A DNA stretch of 30,701 nt from a virus, in IMG/VR virus record IMGVR_UViG_3300050138_000040, positions 1 to 30,701 of that record; one strand, given 5' to 3'. Shown piece after piece: positions 24,724-30,696 of the stretch. Numbering within the stretch: position 1 is the stretch's first letter; each line of letters starts with the position of its first letter. A program made the translations under genes and the position numbers. A model generated the notes under the pieces. It was not told the DNA's origin and ran no database searches. It worked only from the letters and a program-made list of their open reading frames with translations.

Positions 24724-24963
24724 ATGGCACCCGAAACGGTGAACAGCGCCTCCGATCAGCGGACGGTGAACAACACGAACACGATGCGCCACAACTATCG
24801 CGTCCTCTCCGATGCGGAGAAGGCCAACATGGTCCAGGTCAAGGACATGGGCCTCGCTTTGCATGACTTCATCGACGGCCTCGGCAAGAGCCGGGAAATT
24901 AGCTTGGCCAAGACGAAGGTCGAGGAAGCCGTCATGTGGGCCGTGAAGCACATCACTGGCTAA
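24724..24963 (+). CDS. Candidate Acb2/Tad1-like hairpin protein (anti-CBASS / anti-Thoeris sponge)
   Basis: A 79-residue protein starting at ATG 24724 with AAGGTGA upstream. After a polar N-terminus comes a two-helix unit: NYRVLSDAEKANMVQVKDMGLALHDFID (about 24-51) and SREISLAKTKVEEAVMWAVK (56-75). The pattern YR-x-L-x-x-x-E...VK-x-x-G-x-x-L followed by A-x-T-x-x-EEA-x-MWAVK is one I associate with the Acb2/Tad1 hairpin family, small phage proteins that oligomerise and bind cyclic nucleotides or cyclic ADP-ribose signals of CBASS and Thoeris. The family link is from motif memory, not a search. Ligand cannot be predicted. It lies between the RlpA gene and endolysin. Confidence 0.6.
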   Translation: MAPETVNSASDQRTVNNTNTMRHNYRVLSDAEKANMVQVKDMGLALHDFIDGLGKSREISLAKTKVEEAVMWAVKHITG

Positions 24964-25146
24964 AGTCAATCGGGGCGGTCTCCCCGGCCTCCCTCCCATC
25001 ATTCCGGCGAGCGGCGGTGACGCCGGCGAAGCGACGGCAGGTGTCCACGCTCAGGCGGGAAGCAGAGCCCCCGCGAACCTGTCCTCGATAAGCGCGGCTA
25101 GTAACCGCCTCGCCGAACCATTTCCACCAAATCCTGAGAAAACGCC

Positions 25147-26847
25147 ATGCTGAGCAGTCCGCAGGGTAGCGCCTTCACGCGCGCCCACGAAGGCACCGTC
25201 ACGCGCTCCTATCCCGACAGTGGCGGCCGCATCACCATCGGCATTGGGTTCACGATGCTCTCGACGGTGTTCGCCGCTTGGTGGCGGGCGCGTCACGATC
25301 ACGACCTTCGCATGGGCGATACAATGACCGTCGACGAGGCCACCGAGGTTCTCGGCCTTCTGCTGGCGCAGGAGTACGGGCCCCCGGTCAATCGGGCGCT
25401 CCCGAACGCCACCCAGCCCCAATACGACGCCTCGGCCGATGTCTCCTACAATGCCGGCCCTGGGGCGCTGGGGGACGGCTGGGCGCGGGCTCTTGCGGCG
25501 GGCGACATCACTCAGGCCGCCACACTGCTGCGCTCTGACAGGGTCACCGCGGGGCACCACACGCTTCAGGGTCTCATCAACCGGCGGGCCGACGAAGCCC
25601 GGCTCCTCGAGACCGGCGACTATGGCATCGCCGCCAGCCTGCCGCCGCACCTCGCCCCCTCAGTCTCGACGCACCCCAACGACATCCGGGCCTACCAGAC
25701 GCAGCTCGCCGCTCTCGGGCTCTACAAGGGCACCGTAGACGGCTCCGCCGGGCCGATAACGTGGGCGGCCGTCGTCGCCTTCCAGAAGGTCAACGGTCTT
25801 GTTCCGGATGGGATCGTGGGGCCCGCTACCAGGGCCACGCTCGCCAGCGCTGTAGCCGCCAAGGCCACACCCCGCTTCCGCTTCGGCAAGAAGCCGGCGC
25901 GCCCCGACGCGGTGAAGCTCAAGTTCGCGAAGTACGCCGATCGCGCGGCGTTGCTGCCGAGGATCCCGCCGGAGTTTGGCTATGAGGACAAACTGCCGGC
26001 CGACAGCGGGATCCTCGGCAATGACCAGTGGGGCGATTGCGTCTTCGCCGGCGCCGACCACGAGACCATCCTCTGGAACGCGATCGCCGACGCCTCGGTC
26101 ACCTTCGATAATGCCGCGGCGCTTGCCGACTATTCGGCGGTGACCGGGTTCAACCCGGCCGATCCGAGCACCGACCAGGGCACCGATATGCAGGCGGCGG
26201 CGTCCTACCGCCGCAAGACCGGCATCGTCGACGCGGCCGGCAGCCGCCATCACATCGGTGCCTATGTCTCGCTGACGCCCGGCGATCTCGAGGAGCACAA
26301 GGCGGCGGCGTACTTGTTCGGCGCGGTGGGTCTGGGACTCACGATCAGCGATGCCCAGATCGACCAGTTCGACGCCGGTCAGCCCTGGGACGGCCCACTG
26401 GGCCCTAACGCCGGCGGCCACTACGTGCCGCTGATCGGCTTCCGCGGCGGCTACTTCCTCGTCGTGACGTGGGGGAAGGTCCAGCGCGTCTCGGCCGCCT
26501 TCTTCACCGCGAACAACGATGAGAGCTGCGCCTACCTCAGCCTCGAGATGCTGAAGGCCGGCAAGAGCCCGATCGGTCTCGATCTCGCAGCGCTACAGGC
26601 CGATCTCGCCGCGGTCACTTCTCAATCATCAGCCCCAGCAACCAAAGGACCAGCACCTATGCCTATCACGACTCCGGCTCTTACAGCCGAGGAACAGGCC
26701 GCCGCCAAGATCGCTGTCAAGGCCAAGCTCGACGAACTCGTGCCGGCTTGGAAGCAGTCGCTCATCGGCAACGAGGACGCCCTGCTGACTCAGCTCACGG
26801 CTGCTGCCGTCAGCGCCATCGATGCGGTTCGCAACGCGCAGCAATAG
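25147..26847 (+). CDS. Multidomain endolysin: GH24 muramidase, PG-binding, cysteine-peptidase-like
   Basis: A 566-residue protein with three recognisable parts. Residues 1-160: T4-lysozyme-like GH24 muramidase with Glu15, Asp24 and Thr30 at exactly the T4 spacing (AHEGTVTRSYPDSGGRIT, then IGIGFT). Residues about 178-233: peptidoglycan-binding helices (IRAYQTQLAALGLYKGTVDG, DGIVGPATRATL). Residues about 280-470: a papain-like or C39-like domain with Cys298 (GNDQWGDCVFAG) and His425 (GGHYVPLIGF), often seen as a separate bacterial protein. Residues 505-566 form a helical tail beginning at an internal Met with its own ribosome site. It has no signal peptide, so a holin should release it. A dual glycosidase-peptidase lysin is inferred. 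Confidence 0.85.
   Translation: MLSSPQGSAFTRAHEGTVTRSYPDSGGRITIGIGFTMLSTVFAAWWRARHDHDLRMGDTMTVDEATEVLGLLLAQEYGPPVNRALPNATQPQYDASADVSYNAGPGALGDGWARALAAGDITQAATLLRSDRVTAGHHTLQGLINRRADEARLLETGDYGIAASLPPHLAPSVSTHPNDIRAYQTQLAALGLYKGTVDGSAGPITWAAVVAFQKVNGLVPDGIVGPATRATLASAVAAKATPRFRFGKKPARPDAVKLKFAKYADRAALLPRIPPEFGYEDKLPADSGILGNDQWGDCVFAGADHETILWNAIADASVTFDNAAALADYSAVTGFNPADPSTDQGTDMQAAASYRRKTGIVDAAGSRHHIGAYVSLTPGDLEEHKAAAYLFGAVGLGLTISDAQIDQFDAGQPWDGPLGPNAGGHYVPLIGFRGGYFLVVTWGKVQRVSAAFFTANNDESCAYLSLEMLKAGKSPIGLDLAALQADLAAVTSQSSAPATKGPAPMPITTPALTAEEQAAAKIAVKAKLDELVPAWKQSLIGNEDALLTQLTAAAVSAIDAVRNAQQ
26659..26847 (+). CDS. Possible nested small gene at the end of the lysin
   Basis: An in-frame ATG at 26659 has AAAGGA nine bases upstream, the same leader style as the next gene (AAAGGA before ATG 26893). 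It would give a 62-residue helical protein (MPITTPALTAEEQAAAKIAV...). The preceding stretch (TSQSSAPATKGPAP) looks like a linker or former spacer. It may be a separate protein fused to the lysin by loss of a stop, or an internal start. Confidence 0.35.
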   Translation: MPITTPALTAEEQAAAKIAVKAKLDELVPAWKQSLIGNEDALLTQLTAAAVSAIDAVRNAQQ

Positions 26848-26892
26848 CGGACTGCGCCCTCAACTTCCCATCCAAAAATGAAAGGAACGCCT

Positions 26893-27234
26893 ATGCTACG
26901 AAAGGTCATTCTCGCGGCGCCGTTGGCCGCTTCGTTCGCGCTCGCCAGTTGCGCCCCGGCGGGAGGTCTTTCGCCCGCGCTGCAGACTTCGGTCAATACC
27001 GTTCAGGGCATCGTGGCAGGACTCTGCCACTTCATTCCCCTTGCCGAGCAGATCGCAACCATTCTCTCTAAGTCGCCCGCGGCTCCGCTGACGCAGGTGG
27101 CCGTTGCAGTATGCACAGCCATCGGCTCTCCGCCGCCGGCCTCGTCAAGGCTGCGCGGTCCATTGTCATCGACGCTGACGGTATCGCCAGGCGTCGTTGA
27201 TGGCGTGGTGATCAGCGGCGGGACGCACTTCTAG
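26893..27234 (+). CDS. Small lipoprotein of the lysis cluster
   Basis: A 113-residue protein. The ATG at 26893 is preferred to the one at 26878 because AAAGGA lies between them. The N-terminus is a lipoprotein signal (MLRKVILAAPLAASFALASC) with lipobox LASC, so Cys20 would be acylated. The mature part has one helical stretch (LCHFIPLAEQIATILS) and a Ser/Pro-rich end. It could be an outer-membrane spanin-like partner, though no proline-rich Rz1 pattern or paired Rz is evident. Confidence 0.68.
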   Translation: MLRKVILAAPLAASFALASCAPAGGLSPALQTSVNTVQGIVAGLCHFIPLAEQIATILSKSPAAPLTQVAVAVCTAIGSPPPASSRLRGPLSSTLTVSPGVVDGVVISGGTHF

Positions 27235-27305
27235 CGGATCATTCGCCAGTCCCCAGCGCGCCGGGCAGGGCGCGCACCCTTTCCCTCTTCCAGGAGTACC
27301 CGACA

Positions 27306-27827
27306 ATGAAGCTCTCCGCCCGCCTGGCGGCGACGGCCGCCGTCGCATGCCTCGTGCCCGCCGCCGCTCTCGCCGATGCCAGCACGACCGTCTCGGCCGG
27401 CCCGTTGTGGGCGGCCATCGAAGGCCCGCTTGTTCAACTGGTGGTGCTGGTCGTGCTCGGCGTCATCACGTGGATGACTGCCACCGTCGGCGCGATCATC
27501 AAGAAGAAGTTCAACGTCGACATCACCACTGGACTGCTCGCTCAGGAGGCTTCGCACCGCGATGCGCTGCAGGTCGCCTTGACCAACGCCGCCGGCTCTA
27601 TCGTTCAAAAGATCGGAGCGCAGGCGGACATGACCAAGGTGGACGTGCGCTCCCCTGAAATGGCGGCGGCGGTCAACAGCGTCGTCTCGGCGGTTCCCGA
27701 CGCGATGAACAGGTTCGGGCTGACCGCCGCGGACCTCGCCCCGAAGATCCTCGCCAAGCTGCCGCAGGTGGCTCAACCAACGGCTCCGACGCCCGCGCCG
27801 CCGACGTTTGCTCCGTCCAAGAAGTGA
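27306..27827 (+). CDS. Holin candidate (LLH-like) with signal-like N-terminus
   Basis: A 173-residue protein starting at ATG 27306 (AGGAG upstream). It has a signal-like segment (1-23), a membrane segment at about 41-66 (PLVQLVVLVVLGVITWMTATVGAIIKKKF) followed by a helical domain (HRDALQVALTNAAGSIVQKI...VNSVVSAVPDAMNRFGL) and a Pro-rich end. The membrane segment followed by lysines and a cytoplasmic helix resembles LLH-type phage holins. Position near the lysin supports the role; other small membrane proteins nearby are rivals for it. Confidence 0.55.
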   Translation: MKLSARLAATAAVACLVPAAALADASTTVSAGPLWAAIEGPLVQLVVLVVLGVITWMTATVGAIIKKKFNVDITTGLLAQEASHRDALQVALTNAAGSIVQKIGAQADMTKVDVRSPEMAAAVNSVVSAVPDAMNRFGLTAADLAPKILAKLPQVAQPTAPTPAPPTFAPSKK

Positions 27828-27916
27828 CGACCCTCGCCATCGCGGCCTTCGTCATCATCGAGCTCGTGATCATCGGCGCCTGTCCGGTCTCGCTGTGGCT
27901 GGACGGACGCCGCTAG
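27824..27916 (+). CDS. 30-residue membrane peptide
   Basis: A GTG at 27824 overlaps the preceding stop (GTGA) and opens a 30-codon frame: MTTLAIAAFVIIELVIIGAC, then PVSLWLDGRR. Residues 3-20 form one membrane helix with a basic end. Coupled translation and lysis-cluster position make it a plausible real gene. Its role is unknown; an antiholin or holin modulator is possible. Confidence 0.5.
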   Translation: MTTLAIAAFVIIELVIIGACPVSLWLDGRR

Positions 27917-27931
27917 AGAAGGAATTGCCCC

Positions 27932-28096
27932 ATGTCCATCGGTCTGCTTCTCGTCATCCTCCTCGTCATCGCGCTGTTCGGCGGCTTCAGCGGCCGTTTC
28001 GGCGGCTACGGCTACGGTTACGGTCACGGCGGCGTCGGGATCCTCGGCGTCGTCCTGATCGTTGTCGTCGTTCTGCTGCTGACGGGCAGGATTTGA
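27932..28096 (+). CDS. DUF3309-like small membrane protein
   Basis: A 54-residue protein from ATG 27932 (GAAGGAA upstream). It has two hydrophobic segments (SIGLLLVILLVIALFGGF and GVGILGVVLIVVVVLLLTG) joined by a Gly/Tyr-rich loop (GGYGYGYGHGG). This matches the DUF3309 pattern, common in Alphaproteobacteria, which ends in LLL-x-G-R-I as here. Possible holin-like function in this setting is inferred. Confidence 0.65.
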   Translation: MSIGLLLVILLVIALFGGFSGRFGGYGYGYGHGGVGILGVVLIVVVVLLLTGRI

Positions 28097-28097
28097 C

Positions 28098-28454
28098 GTG
28101 GACCCCTTCGAAAATCTCCCCTCGCATCGCCTTCGACGGATCGAGCAGAAGGTCGACGCGATCGCAGAAAGGCTCGGTCTGCTCCAGAAAGAGGAACTAT
28201 CCATCATGGCTGACGCCAACTCAGTTCTTGCGAAGATTACTGCGAACACGAGCGTTCTTAACTCTATCGCTGCGGCCGCCACCGCGTTGGAAGCGGGCCA
28301 CTCGACGATCCAGGACGAGATCACTGCCCTCAAGGCCCAGATCGCGGCCGGCACTCCGCCGGACTTCACCGCGCTCGATGCCGCTGCCGATGCTCAGTCG
28401 ACCCTCATTGGCGGCATCGCCACGGCCATCCCGGCGAACACTCCGGCGGCCTAA
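28098..28454 (+). CDS. Coiled-coil protein, possible fusion of two small genes
   Basis: A GTG at 28098, one base after the preceding stop, opens a 118-residue frame. The first 36 residues (DPFENLPSHRLRRIEQKVDAIAERLGLLQKEEL) form one charged helix. From Met37 (ATG 28206) a second unit starts with its own GAGGAA site and is helical, Ala-rich (SVLNSIAAAATALEAGHSTIQDEITALKAQIAAG). It ends just before the terminator at 28481. No membrane segment. Function unknown. Confidence 0.6.
   Translation: MDPFENLPSHRLRRIEQKVDAIAERLGLLQKEELSIMADANSVLAKITANTSVLNSIAAAATALEAGHSTIQDEITALKAQIAAGTPPDFTALDAAADAQSTLIGGIATAIPANTPAA
28206..28454 (+). CDS. Possible separate start inside the coiled-coil protein
   Basis: ATG 28206 with GAGGAA about 10 bases upstream would give an 82-residue protein (MADANSVLAKITANTSVLNS...). 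Together with the same situation at 26659 it suggests stop loss between adjacent small genes, or deliberate double starts. Confidence 0.4.
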   Translation: MADANSVLAKITANTSVLNSIAAAATALEAGHSTIQDEITALKAQIAAGTPPDFTALDAAADAQSTLIGGIATAIPANTPAA

Positions 28455-28480
28455 AGCCTAACTTCCATGCATGACACGAT

Positions 28481-28517
28481 CGGGGAGGCGGCCGCTATGT
28501 CGCTTCCCCGCTTTTTT
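28481..28517 (+). terminator. Intrinsic terminator
   Basis: A 10-bp stem CGGGGAGGCG / CGCTTCCCCG (one G-T pair) with a 10-base loop is followed by CTTTTTT at 28511-28517. It separates the coiled-coil gene from the next membrane genes, so those may have their own promoter or depend on readthrough. Confidence 0.85.
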
Positions 28518-28534
28518 GTCGTAGGGGCACCGCG

Positions 28535-29152
28535 ATGATCTCGACGCCGCACGAACCCAACCAGCGAAGCAGCCGCGGCGCCATCCCTTTTCCGGTCATG
28601 GCTGCCGTTTGCATCGCCATCGCCTCACTGTCGTTTCCAGCGGCGGCTCAGCCGACGAGTCCAGAGACGAGCGTCGATATGGCCGTGGCGGCTCAAATGC
28701 CGGCTTCTGTCGTCGATACGTCGACCGTCAGTCTCCGGGACTTCATTATCTCACTTCTCGACGACCGAGATCGGGCGGTTACCGCGGCACTTGAGGCCAT
28801 CAACCAGCGGTTTACCGGCGTCAATGAATTCCGGGCGCAGCTTAACGATCAAGCCAAGACGTTCGCGACGCGGGATCAGATCGACGCTTTCGCGGTACGC
28901 TTGAACGAAGCCTCCGCGCGGGCGGACGCCCTGATTAACCGCATGACGGTAATTGAGTCGAGCATATCGCCTGCCGATCGCCAGATTCAGATCGACATGC
29001 AGGCGCTCACCCAGCGTGTGACCTCGATAGAGCAGAAGAGCATCGGCCAGAACCAGGCGTGGGACGTGGGCGTGGCGATCGCGGGCCTGTTGTTCGGCGT
29101 CGTAGCCACGTGGGGCTTTCTGAGAACGCGGTCGGGAGGGACTAGAATATGA
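28535..29152 (+). CDS. Coiled-coil membrane protein
   Basis: A 205-residue protein from ATG 28535, 18 bases after the terminator T-run. It has a hydrophobic N-terminal segment (about 17-38, ending PAAAQ, possibly a signal peptide), a long helical part with the recurring block ALEAINQRFTGVNEFRAQLND, QAKTFATRDQIDAFAVRL, RMTVIESSIS, and a C-terminal membrane segment (about 177-196, VGVAIAGLLFGVVATWGFL). The NEFR-x-QL-x-DQA-x-TF-x-x-R motif occurs in small phage and mobile-element membrane proteins. It could span the periplasm. Stop overlaps the next start (ATGA). Confidence 0.7.
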   Translation: MISTPHEPNQRSSRGAIPFPVMAAVCIAIASLSFPAAAQPTSPETSVDMAVAAQMPASVVDTSTVSLRDFIISLLDDRDRAVTAALEAINQRFTGVNEFRAQLNDQAKTFATRDQIDAFAVRLNEASARADALINRMTVIESSISPADRQIQIDMQALTQRVTSIEQKSIGQNQAWDVGVAIAGLLFGVVATWGFLRTRSGGTRI

Positions 29153-29577
29153 CCGTCGCAGACCCACCCGCGCACCAGGGGCCGATCGTCACCTTCGCGA
29201 AGAGCGACGCCGGGATGGTCGCGACGCGGGTGATGGTGGTGGCGGCGCCCGTTATCCTGGCTCTCATGGGCTGGCTCGCCACGCGCTACCTGGACGGGGC
29301 GTTCCAGCACGAGACCGATCAGATAGCGTCGGTGTCGTCGCGGGTGAGTGCGATCGAGAGTTCGGCCGGGGCGGCGGCCAACAAGGCGGAGAATGTCGCC
29401 AACAACCTGACGGCGACAGCGACCTCCCTGAAAGATGAGCAGGCACAGGCGGCTGCCTTCCGCATCGAGACATCGAACAAACTCGACAAGGCGTCCGACA
29501 CGCTGACGACACTGTCGAACACGCTTGCTGGGATCTCCGCAAAGATCGACGCGTGGCACCAGCAAGGGCAGCCGTAA
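29149..29577 (+). CDS. Single-pass membrane coiled-coil protein
   Basis: A 142-residue protein starting at ATG 29149 (ATGA overlap). The membrane segment is about 27-48 (VMVVAAPVILALMGWLATRYL), followed by a long Ala/Ser/Thr-rich coiled coil (IASVSSRVSAIESSAGAAANKAENVANNL...DKASDTLTTLSNTLAGISAKI). Architecture is that of an inner-membrane protein reaching into the periplasm, as for i-spanins, but no spanin family is recognised. Coupled to the preceding gene; the two may be partners. Confidence 0.65.
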   Translation: MTVADPPAHQGPIVTFAKSDAGMVATRVMVVAAPVILALMGWLATRYLDGAFQHETDQIASVSSRVSAIESSAGAAANKAENVANNLTATATSLKDEQAQAAAFRIETSNKLDKASDTLTTLSNTLAGISAKIDAWHQQGQP

Positions 29578-29587
29578 GGACACCCCC

Positions 29588-30217
29588 ATGACCAGCTACC
29601 TCCGCGCCGCGCTCGTCGTGGCAGGCATCCCCGTTGCTGCGGTCCTGCTGACGTTCGCCTGGCAGGCTAAAGCCGACACGCCCGCTCCCGGCTGCATGAC
29701 GTGGGACAGCGCCCGCGATAAGGTCAAGACGGACTACGGCGAGACGGCTACCTTCATCGCCCTGAGCAAGAACGGCAGCGTCATCGTTTTTACCATCAAC
29801 CAAACAACCGGAACGTGGACATTGTTCCAGATGCCGGATGCTGCCAGCGCCTGTCCCCTGACGGCAGGGCAGGGCTGGGAAGCAGCCCCAGCATCAATTG
29901 CCAACCCGCCCGCTACACCGGAGCCCAAGCCGCCCCTTCCACAGATGTACGCCGTCCCCGGCCCTTGGGGACCGCACTACAATGCTGAGGGCAAGCATCG
30001 ACTGACGCATTCCATCTGCTGTCGCTCCCCGTGCGGGGGCGTGGATCGAAACGCCTACCCAGCGAGGTATTCCAGCCCGGCTCCGCTTCGGCGGGCCGGG
30101 CCTTTTTTTTGCGTTTGGGGAACGCGCGACGAACGGACCGTGCCGGATTCGTGCCGCACGATGGCGCGCGTTCACGCAAGGTTCTGCTTGGATCGGCTAG
30201 ATGACCGCCGAGGATAG
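29588..30217 (+). CDS. Exported small protein; 3' end doubtful
   Basis: From ATG 29588 (AAGGAC upstream) the frame gives 209 residues. It begins with a membrane or signal segment (YLRAALVVAGIPVAAVLLTFAWQAKA), then a small domain (CMTWDSARDKVKTDYGETATFIALSK, GSVIVFTINQTTGTWTLFQMP) and a proline-rich stretch (ATPEPKPPLPQMYAVPGPWG). After about residue 140 the frame runs through a CRISPR-like repeat (30021-30052) and an intrinsic terminator (30075-30110), and the composition turns Arg/Cys-rich. The last 60-70 residues are therefore probably not native: a stop may have been lost or a frameshift occurred. Function unknown. Confidence 0.6.
   Translation: MTSYLRAALVVAGIPVAAVLLTFAWQAKADTPAPGCMTWDSARDKVKTDYGETATFIALSKNGSVIVFTINQTTGTWTLFQMPDAASACPLTAGQGWEAAPASIANPPATPEPKPPLPQMYAVPGPWGPHYNAEGKHRLTHSICCRSPCGGVDRNAYPARYSSPAPLRRAGPFFCVWGTRDERTVPDSCRTMARVHARFCLDRLDDRRG
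29978..29983 (+). promoter_or_regulatory. Possible -10 element before the CRISPR-like repeat
   Basis: TACAAT (one mismatch to TATAAT) lies 37 bases before the repeat. No convincing -35 is found at 16-18 bases spacing. If used, transcription would start near 29990 and end at the 30110 terminator, a transcript of about 120 bases. Confidence 0.25.
30021..30052 (+). CRISPR. Solitary type I-C-like CRISPR repeat (possible RNA anti-CRISPR)
   Basis: A 32-base element begins GTCGC, has an inverted repeat GCTCCCC-GTGC-GGGGGC and ends GTGGATCGAAAC. Type I-C repeats have the same length and form (GTCGC...GTGGATTGAAAC), with one base different in the 3' handle here. Only one copy is visible, with no second repeat at spacer distance and no cas gene. 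It is followed after 22 bases by a strong terminator. Phages are known to carry such solitary repeat units, whose RNA captures host Cas proteins (Racr). That role is inferred here. Confidence 0.72.
30075..30110 (+). terminator. Strong intrinsic terminator ending the late operon
   Basis: Stem GCCCGGC-t-CCGC, loop TTCG, GCGG-GCCGGGC, followed by eight T (30103-30110). The cTTCGg tetraloop gives extra stability. It closes the late/lysis region and also the short transcript with the CRISPR-like repeat. Confidence 0.93.
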
Positions 30218-30252
30218 ATGCGTCAAAACCCCATGAATACTATGGTTTTCAA

Positions 30253-30304
30253 TGGTGCTGCCGCGCAGGATTGAACTGCGGACCTCTCCCTTACCAAGGG
30301 AGTG
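30253..30304 (-). other. 3' fragment of tRNA-Thr(GGT), candidate attachment core
   Basis: On the minus strand from 30304 to 30253 there is the anticodon stem-loop CTCCC-TTGGTAA-GGGAG (anticodon GGT, Thr), the variable part AGGTC, the T-arm CGCAG-TTCAATC-CTGCG, the acceptor strand CGGCAGC, A and CCA. Upstream on that strand the D-arm and 5' acceptor strand are missing. A tRNA 3' half that repairs the host gene is the classic attachment core of temperate phages. As phage genes lie beyond its 3' end and no 5' half precedes it, attP or an old remnant fits better than an intact prophage border. Confidence 0.8.
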
Positions 30305-30585
30305 AATGACGTTACTTTCCTCGTTTCTTTCCAGACACTGACGGCTTCCGAAAATACCTGAAGACGCTCGAAGTTCAGCCTGTCCGCTCCGGCCGGAGAA
30401 CTGGGTGAAATGGCCGGCCCTCCTAGAATGCAAAACGCCGCCTGGCAGGGCGGCGTTCGCAGGGGATTTGATCGCTCTTCAACTCGATCGAGCCGAAGAC
30501 TAATTTCTCCCTGCGATAAAGGCAACGCCTTCCCGTCCGCCGAAACCGGCGCTCCCGAACCCTCCGACAAGGGCGGAACGCCGGT
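30305..30585. other. Non-coding stretch beside the tRNA fragment
   Basis: No convincing gene is seen on either strand. Open frames here run through the tRNA fragment and have biased, Arg/Pro-rich composition. It holds one perfect hairpin at 30434-30457. Being next to a likely attachment core it may contain integrase arm sites, but none can be recognised. Confidence 0.4.
30434..30457 (-). terminator. Hairpin, weak minus-strand terminator candidate
   Basis: Perfect 9-bp stem AACGCCGCC / GGCGGCGTT with a 6-base loop. Read on the minus strand it ends in GTTTTGC, a short T-run. On the + strand no T-run follows. It may stop transcription arriving from the right. Confidence 0.45.
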
Positions 30586-30696
30586 ATGAGCGACGACGCG
30601 ACGATCGATTTTACGGCGGTGAGCAGGCGGCGGTCGGCGTCCGGCTCAATGTTGCTCTTTGGGCCACGCCGACCTGAAGATCGTTCCCCTGGTTGA
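30586..30696 (+). CDS. Possible small gene at the right edge
   Basis: A 36-codon frame from ATG 30586 (AAGGG about 12 bases upstream): MSDDATIDFTAVSRRRSASG, then SMLLFGPRRPEDRSPG. Its stop is followed by GAGGAGG at the very edge, a strong ribosome site for a gene beyond the window. That signal suggests + strand genes continue. The small frame itself is weakly supported. Confidence 0.3.
   Translation: MSDDATIDFTAVSRRRSASGSMLLFGPRRPEDRSPG

Noticed and set aside
30021-30052. A CRISPR array
   Set aside because: Only one repeat-like unit is visible, with no second copy and no cas gene, so it is reported as a solitary repeat.
30253-30304. An intact tRNA gene
   Set aside because: D-arm and 5' acceptor strand are absent; only the 3' 52 bases match tRNA-Thr.
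30223-30570. 115-codon minus-strand frame across the tRNA fragment
   Set aside because: It translates the tRNA arms and a hairpin, has a TTG start without ribosome site and no family pattern.
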